Assembly (NCBI RefSeq): GCF_010183535.1
Contig: NC_071333.1
Coordinates: 19,652,587 to 19,716,586 of the forward strand
Length of the DNA: 64,000 nt
Direction: 5' to 3'
From: Caenorhabditis remanei
Taxonomy: Eukaryota > Nematoda > Chromadorea > Rhabditida > Rhabditidae
Below the pieces are notes generated by a model, which was not told the DNA's origin, did not search any database, and saw only the letters and a program-made list of their open reading frames with translations. Below, in pieces: positions 57,441 to 64,000 of this stretch. How positions within the stretch are numbered: position 1 is the first letter of the stretch; each line of letters begins with the position of its first letter. A program made the position numbers and the translations under genes.

Positions 57441-57676
57441 TTAAGCTTTCTGTGGACGATCTCCGTTCACATCGTAGCCGTTCAAGGGATCCTGAACAAG
57501 GGATGCTTCCTTTTTCGGTATGACATCATAATCTTTGGTGGTTGCAATCACTGAAATACTCGTAAGTCACCGAGGATGTTCAAATTTGATAATCACTCAC
57601 AATAAAAAGTCAGAAGTGGGAAGATCATGGTGAAGAGGATGTAATCAATCCCTCCATCCTCACAAAACGTCCCCAT
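57441..57676 (-). CDS. Small single-pass membrane protein, 61 aa, two exons
   Basis: Exon 1 57,676-57,601 (ATG, 25 codons plus one base), GTGAGT donor, 50-base intron, TATTTCAG acceptor, exon 2 57,550-57,441 ending in TAA. The phases join cleanly. The product has a short N-terminus with one Cys, a hydrophobic span IDYILFTMIFPLLTFYLIA crossing the splice junction, and a hydrophilic tail with DPLNGYDVNGDRPQKA at its end. The continuity of the membrane span across a good intron is the main support. An additional upstream exon cannot be excluded. The family is unknown. Confidence 0.55.
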
Positions 57677-59090
57677 CGAATATGGTAGTAAGAGCAAAAA
57701 AAAAAATAGTAATCAACCAACACGTAATTCTTTTATTATTGTATTCGATTAGACAATAAACTCAATTTCTGTAATCAATTGCCTAAACAGTCGAAAGGAA
57801 GATATCATCAGACTGACCTGAGTGAGATTTTGAAGGCTTATTAATTTGATTGATAAAATGCAAAAAAAACAATTATATGCAAAGGTGTTTTAAAATGAAG
57901 ACAAATGCCAGAACTCAAGCTCTTCAATCAATCCAGACACCCCAATTTTAATTTTCAGGTAATGAAATCTGATAAAAATCACTCAGACATAGGAAATGAT
58001 GAGATACTGGGACAAAATAGAGATCAACACTTTGTCAACGGATTATTGCTGTAGTTAATCGAATCTGGCACCTCGGGAATTCAAAAATGATGTCAAGAGT
58101 GGTGAGAAGTGTCCAAATAAATGTACCGTATTTTTTATTGCTCGTTTATGTGTTTTTGTAGCATGCAAGGAAATCTCGAGGCTGACAAAACCAATCCAGC
58201 TGTTTTTTACTGTCTTATGGTTAATTGGTTACAAGCATTTATCATTTCATATCAGCATGCATGTTTCTCGATTCTTTATTTGTCTTTGAATGAAATCAAT
58301 TATTTATGATACTTTTGTTCTGATTGGAACTGCATACTCCGTAAGGAGAATGAAACTGTTTTCTCCCGTTTTTCAGGTATTTCTGAGCCTTTCTTTCTAT
58401 TTGTGCCTGGTTCTCAGAGTATCGAGACGTGTAGCATTAAAGGAAAATTGGAGGATAGTGTGCGGAGCTTCACAGTTGATCCAAAATGCAAGAAAGCGTG
58501 TCCGGTAGGTAGAATACAAGCTGGCTCCTGCAGGAGGAGATGAGTTCGTCTACAGAGCAAACGGTTCTAGAGGGGACGATGATGTTCTTGGGGCGGGTAT
58601 GCAGGACATTAGGGGTGGGTAGTAGGGAGCTATGAACACATTCTTCAGATTTTCAGTTACTACATTTGAAAATTTCTACTGTAGGCGTAGTGATCTCGAT
58701 AAATGTTCAAGATATCAGAATGCTCAACAAAAATCTGTGATGTGAGATGCGAAGTGGTTCCCACACCAGAATAAGCAAATTGTCAGTGAAGATTTATGGC
58801 GTTCTTGTTTATAAGATGAACTTTGCAATTATTTCAGAATAGACCGTCCCTGTGGTGCTTCTTTCTTCTTATTCATTTCAGTCAACATTCAAGAGTACCA
58901 TTGATCAACCACATGTCTCCGATAGTCTCCCTTCTTCAATTTTCAATTTTAATTTATTGTTTGATGATTTTTGTTGCTGTTCATCAATGAAATTCTGGTT
59001 TTGTTACTAATAAATCATTCATGATGCATTTTCCTATATTATCATTAACTATAATTTGTGAAATCGTTATTATCGAATGGATACTACTTT
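57677..59090. other. Intergenic DNA with one exon-like fragment
   Basis: Within it, 58,377-58,543 (plus strand, after TTTTTCAG) has a frame reading EPFFLFVPGSQSIETCSIKG, then VDPKCKKACPVGRIQAGSC, with four cysteines and a TGA. Overlapping it, 58,515-58,620 opens in another frame (YKLAPAGGDEFVYRANGSRG). These look like coding remnants, but I cannot assign a family or complete gene. The remainder is AT-rich with nothing recognised. Confidence 0.3.
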
Positions 59091-59171
59091 TATTGTTCTT
59101 GATATGTTTGTTCTTATTCTATTTCATTAGGTATTAAAATGACAGTTCATACTTTTCAGTTCGTCGAGACA

Positions 59172-61035
59172 ATGAGCAATGTTGTTCCTTCTTTGTGTTC
59201 GGTTGCTCTAATCAACATGGAAAAGGCATTCCAAGCATGTTTTGAAAAGCTCACAGAAGAAACAAATGAAATTGGAAGTCTCCTAAAACTTCGAGTAAGT
59301 TATTGAAAGTTTTTAATTTTGGAGTTGATAACTCATTAGCTCCTCATATTTCAGCTCGTCAACCAGCTCTTCAATGGCGAGAGCCTTCGAAAGCTTCGAA
59401 TTCTTCATAAGGAGATAATCATTGAAGTCAACCACCACGCGTTCGCTGTTGAAAATATGAATCGGAGATACAACATGTCAGATCATATTTTGGTAAATGA
59501 TGTGGATTTGATAATATCTGAGGATGAGGAAAAGGACGAATTCACGAAATACATGAAATAAGTTTTTGATATTGTTACATTAATCCCAGTTACTTGTTTT
59601 AGATTCTTGAATGAGACCGTGCAAGTCAAAGTTCACAAATTGAAACTGAAGAACGTGTATCGATTTGGTGGAGCACTTCAGCAAGTAATTCATCATGCTA
59701 TAGTTAATGTTTTAGTTGGACGCAATAATCGTAAGTGTTCTTCTGAATGATTCTTTTTTACAACTGGTTTTATTTGAAAAATATTTAGGTGACCGTCTCG
59801 TGGAGGTTACTGGGATGGAGGATGTCTGTATGTCGGGATGCGAGGACTGCACGTCACTCATCAAGAAGTGCAACGTTTGCGGCCCGATCCAATGGCATGC
59901 CTTGACAAGACTAAAACAAAATGAGAAGTATGACACTCTCATTGTCTCAGACAAGTAAGAATTTTAAAATTAATAGTTACCACCTTGTACATTCATTTTC
60001 AGCCTACTCACTCTCATTGCTGAACATGCCATGATGGAAACGTTTCTAAATGGAGACGTGCGAACAAATGTCGACAAAATCGTTCCACCACTACAGTGCA
60101 CTAATTTGGTTCTTGTGGTTACTGATGACTTTTCTGATCCTGATTTCACGCATCTAGTCAGTATCGACGGAACTACGACTCCTCAAGGAATTCCTCTTGT
60201 CATTTTGAATGAGGTCTTGAAAAAGTGGACGCCGAAGAAAATAACACTTGAAGCCCACGCATCCAGACCCACCGGTTATTCTTCGTCCTACAATTACCAA
60301 GAAGGATTCGATCATACTTTGTTTACAAGTTCTTCTGATAGAATTCAGCAAAATCAAAATCAGATGTTCGATCATGTAACTGTGGATCTCACATTCGCTG
60401 GCGTGTTCGTTGACGATTTTATTCGCCATAATCGTGAAAGAAACCTGATTCCCAACGTGTTGAAGATGTTTCCCACCAAGAAGATGACAATCATATTTCC
60501 AAGAGGATTTGGAAATGTACAAAATATGGTTTATCCTAATTTCTTCCTCTGCTAAGCAATTTTATCGCACAAACCAACCGATATGAAAGTATGGATAAAA
60601 ATGTACCCGGATTGTCCAGAACCAAATGCAAATGTGGTGTTCTCCGCTGCGATGAGGATTGATGAAGGAAGATTTGGCGTAGTACAACAACCTGAAAACA
60701 ATCCAGCTCCGACTCTTGTTCGAAAATGTTTCGGACTGAATCACAAAAACCAGAAAATCTTCAAAACGATTCCATGTCGCAGCAGCAATAATGTGATTGA
60801 AGACAAAACGTGTAACAATACGATTATGGTCCAACTGACCGTGGTGGAGCACTTTTTCAATTTATTCGTCCATGCGATTCCACGAGGAACACGCCCATTC
60901 ACAATTAACTTTATTCAAAGTTTCATCACTCCGGATCATGCGGATAATTGTGAATTTTGCCACCAATTCATGGCGATCTACAAAGCACCCCCTTTTTCCC
61001 CTATATTTTTACCAGAGCCACATCATAACATGTGA
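59172..61035 (+). pseudogene. Gene F: broken tandem copy of an unknown Cys-motif protein
   Basis: Exons corresponding to gene G: 59172-59294, 59355-59557, 59603-59730, 59789-59954, 60003 onward. An in-frame ATG at 59,139 is also conserved, but the intervening TTTTCAG favours trans-splicing and the start at 59,172. Two defects against gene G: the exon 2 donor is ATAAG (59,558) where G has GTAAG, so unspliced reading stops at 59,561; and codon 60,553-60,555 is TAA where G has AAA after the shared FxLC motif. Coding similarity continues past that stop to TGA at 61,035 (ORF from 60,583). The product family has a C-x3-C-x2-C-x6-C-x2-C motif near residues 124-141, suggesting metal binding, and no domain I recognise. 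Confidence 0.65.
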
Positions 61036-62500
61036 TTCAGTTCTAGCACTTTGAGATATAATCCTTATTCTCCCCTTCGCTACATATTTTTTGATCACTA
61101 CCTTCCAAACAAAAAGTCATTGTAGTTGCATTTTTATCTTCTCAATTGTTGCCCGTTTTGTTATTAATTTATTTCGTAATTAAACCGTGCCCTCTGCAGT
61201 TCGTTTTGACAATAACCGATTATTCCAAAACATATGAAGTTCTAATGACAAACATGGTGCGTCTTATTTGACCTAACTTAGCGGCAGACTGATTTCTTTG
61301 AGAATGATACATGTTCACTTTCAGATTTCAGAAGACATGTTTTTCCGCAGAGCCGTTCAGAAACCAGTTGATCCAATATTGATGGGAACCAAATTTCTCG
61401 GAGATTAGCTGTTTTTAAATTTGTTCACGCTTTTGCAAAAATGTTTAATTCAAATTTTCAGAGCTCACCATGTATTAAAAAAGATTTTCAACTTTTTTAT
61501 AAAAATTGAGAAACCGTAAAACCTTTAATAGATGCGCGCCTAGTGGTGCTTCCTTACACGGATATATCTCGGTTCAAAGGGAACCTCAAAAGGATGCTGA
61601 GTAGTTTAATATTCATAGAATAGTTTTTCACATTCTTCAAGTTCCAGTGCTAAATTTAATATTCATAATAACCTCGATGTCTTCTGAATAGTGATCGAGC
61701 CTAATTATTGATTGCAGTGGTTTCCATCGACGGAGCGTATCGTAAGAGACGCGTTTCTCACTGCCAGATGACGCAGCGATTCTTGTTTGGTCTTGGCAAG
61801 GGATGCCTTTCTCCTGGGTATTCTCCATTTGTCCAAGATCTGTGTAAGGAGTGAGCGATGGTGATTGAGTTCCACATATTGATTGAATACTGTGCATCCA
61901 GTCAACATGTCTGGGCATAGCTTCTGCGGATGTCTCCAGCCACAAAAAATCTTCACTTCATACTTACCATTTTCCTAGATTTGTGTTTCAAGAAATGCCT
62001 TTCTTCATTTTCCTATCTCCATTTTCCTATGCTAGACCTAGTAAATAGTGGCCGACTTACAATCCTTGTGATATCTCTTTTCTCGTTATTTTATACATTT
62101 TGACAGAAACCGGCTTTTTTCGAATGTTTTCCCGATCCAACCAAAACTGACTCATTCTATCGGCTTCAAACCTAACTTTTCAATAACACAAAAATCAACT
62201 TTGTAGCTATTGCGTTGTTTTGGATTAAAAAATACAGAAATTATTCTATCACAGAATGTGTGCACATTGATTTTTGGTATCCACTACACTCAGTACATAG
62301 TCAGAATTTTATAGGCCGACATTATTGAGCGTTGGCACTGTGCATACGACTCTCAGTTGGCACTCTTGTCCGGCTACCATGACTACGGTCGTTACTCTTC
62401 CCAGTTTTCGCTACGGATAGCTACTACTTCTATTGTTCTTGAAATGTTTGTTCTTATTCTATTTCATTGGGTATCAAAATGACAGTTCATATTTTTCAGT
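61036..62500. other. Spacer between tandem copies F and G
   Basis: Includes AATAGATGCGCGCC-type repeat wording at about 61,528. A possible coding fragment on the minus strand at about 61,947-61,672 (open frame LETSAEAMPRHVDWMH.., then RVSYDTLRRWKPLQSIIRLD, ending at a GAG|GTTATT donor-like site) has no start, partner exon or family that I can support. From about 62,420 the sequence matches 59,080 onward, marking the duplication boundary. Confidence 0.35.
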
Positions 62501-62511
62501 TCGTCGAGACA

Positions 62512-64000
62512 ATGAGCAATGCTGTTCCTTCTTTGGGTTCAATTGCTCAAATCAACATGGAAAAAGCATTCCGGGCATGTTTTGACAAACTCACAGGAGA
62601 AACAAATGATAGTGGAAGTCTCCTGAAACTTCGAGTAAGTTAATAAAACTCATTTTAGAGTTTATATGTCATCTCCTCATATTTCAGCTTGTCAACAAAC
62701 TCTTCAATACCGAGAGCCTTCGTAAGCTTCGAATCCTCCATAAGGAGATAATCGTTGAAGTCAACCACCACGCGTTCGCGGATGATGATATGAATCTGAG
62801 ATATAACATGTCAAATCATATTTTGGTGAATGACGCAGATCTGATTATATCTGAGGATGAGGAGAAAGACGAATTCAGGAAATACTTGAAGTAAGTTTTT
62901 GGTCGTGTTACATAAATACCAATTTCTTGTTTTAGTTTCCTGAATGAGACCGTGCAGGTCAAAGTTTACAAGTTAATGCTGAAGAATGTGTATAAATTGG
63001 GAGCGACACTTAAACAAGTGGCTCATGATGCTATAGTCAATGTTTTGGTCGGACCCAATAATCGTAAGTGTTCTTCTGAATGATATCTTCTTTACAACTG
63101 GTTTTATTTGAAACTTATTTAGGTGGGCATCTTGTGGAGGTTACTGGGATGGAGGATGTCTGTATGTCGGGATGCGAGGACTGCACGTCACTCATCAAAA
63201 AATGCAACGTTTGCGGACCAATTCAATGGCATGCCTTGGCAAGACTCAAGCAAAATGAGAAGTTCGACACTATCATTATCTCAGACAAGTAACCAATTTT
63301 CAATTAATAGTTACCACCTTGAACATTCATTTTCAGCCTACTCACTCTCATTGCTGAAGATGCCCTTATGCGAACGCCACAAAATGAAGACATGCTACCA
63401 CACATTGACAAAATCATTCCACCACTACAGTGCACTAATTTGGTTTTTGTAGTTACAGATGACTCGCCTGATCTTAATGTCAGGAATCAATTCGGCAACG
63501 CTGTAACTACGATTGCTCATGGAATCTCTCTGGTCATTTTGAATGAGGTCTTGAAGAAATGGAAACCGAATAAAATAACACTCGAAGCCCACGTATCAAG
63601 ACCAACCAGATGGTTTCCGTCTTACAAGTACCAAGAAAGATTTAAACATACTCTCTTTACGAGTTCCTCTGATAGTATCCAGGAGAACCAGCATCAGATG
63701 TTCGAACATTTAACAGTAGATCTCACATTTGCTGGGAAGTTCATTGAAGATTTTGACCGCCATAATCATGGAAGAAATTTGATTCCCAACGTCCTGAAGA
63801 TGTTTCCTACCAAGGAGATGGCTATTATTTTTCCAAGAGGATTTGGATATCTGCAGAACATGACTTCACCTAACTTCTACCTCTGCAAAGCAATTTTATC
63901 GCACAAACCAACCGATATGAAAGTATGGGTACAAATGTACCCGGATTGTCCAGAACCGAAAAAACAGGTGATGTTTTCCGCTGCGATTAAGATTGATGAT
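62512..64000 (+). CDS. Gene G: intact paralogue of gene F (partial, leaves window)
   Basis: Exons 62512-62634, 62688-62890, 62936-63063, 63123-63288, 63337 to the window end. Exon lengths (123, 203, 128, 166) equal those of gene F, and all junctions are canonical and in phase. About 436 aa are visible, starting MSNAVPSLGSIAQINMEKAF. The zinc-ribbon-like C-x3-C-x2-C-x6-C-x2-C motif (CMSGCEDC..KKCNVC) is in exon 4. The long last exon has LVILNEVLKKW, HTLFTSSSD and LIPNVLKMFPTK segments and continues past the position where F has a stop. No signal peptide or membrane span. Function is unknown. Being the intact copy, it is probably the working member of the pair. Confidence 0.75.

Noticed and set aside
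61637..61956. Minus-strand gene between F and G
   Set aside because: There is one open frame with a plausible donor, but no acceptor, start codon, partner exon or recognised domain. It is mentioned only as a possible fragment.
1..64000. tRNA, rRNA or SL RNA genes
   Set aside because: I looked for tRNA A/B-box patterns and SL-type 5' sequences and found none that I could support by eye. A tRNAscan or Rfam run would be decisive.

Overview
The window looks like nuclear DNA of a Caenorhabditis-type nematode. Introns are short (about 45-60 bases), donors are GTAAGT-like, acceptors are TTTTCAG-like, intergenic DNA is AT-rich and MITE-laden, and one gene is a near full-length orthologue of the SWI/SNF ATPase SWSN-4 (BRM/BRG1). 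All gene models are read by hand from splice signals and reading-frame phase.

Left part (1-10,570). A multi-homeodomain gene (gene A, + strand, 4,382-7,231, 11 exons) sits between two inverted duplications. Its 5' end is mirrored by a diverging paralogue (gene D) that leaves the window at base 1. Its 3' end and flank are mirrored by a frameshifted tail fragment at 9,026-9,366. A retroelement-like zinc-knuckle fragment and degenerate DNA lie in the head-to-head spacer.

Centre (about 10,612-21,772). An 11.2-kb satellite of about 106 copies of a 105-base unit. I see no change in unit length from 10,741 to 21,661 (exactly 104 periods). Because 105 is a multiple of 3, it creates enormous meaningless open frames on both strands. 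Multimer blocks (8-, 6- and 2-unit) are visible from marker variants.

Middle (21,800-44,000). An approximately 8.7-kb segment is duplicated in tandem. Each copy carries a minus-strand multi-homeodomain gene (B, 15 exons, 859 aa; C, 16 exons, 850 aa) followed by a promoter-leader cassette. The cassette has a TATA box, a GC hairpin and a 13-codon ORF (MSASPPMLTPDYF-like) ending near a splice donor. It recurs at 29.4, 38.1, 41.4, 42.6, 43.8 and, inverted, 53.4 kb. The downstream exons differ between copies: several contain an insulin-like B-chain cysteine pattern, one encodes a 35-aa membrane peptide, one a short Cys-rich tail. None shows a signal peptide, so they may be decayed or unusual. A nematode-type unknown gene (E, 39,222-40,811) lies between cassettes.

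Right part (45,000-64,000). swsn-4 (minus, 45,143-50,537, six exons) has a palindromic MITE in intron 1 and another long-TIR element upstream. A degenerate PIKfyve/Fab1-like fragment lies around 54.6-56.3 kb, a two-exon small membrane protein at 57.4-57.7 kb, and a tandem pair of unknown Cys-motif genes at 59.2-61.0 kb (F, broken by a mutated splice donor and a premature stop) and 62.5 kb to the window end (G, intact as far as visible).

The most interesting structures are the shared leader cassette driving unrelated small peptides, the tandem and inverted expansion of multi-homeodomain genes with conserved intron placement before helix 3, and the indel-free 105-base satellite.
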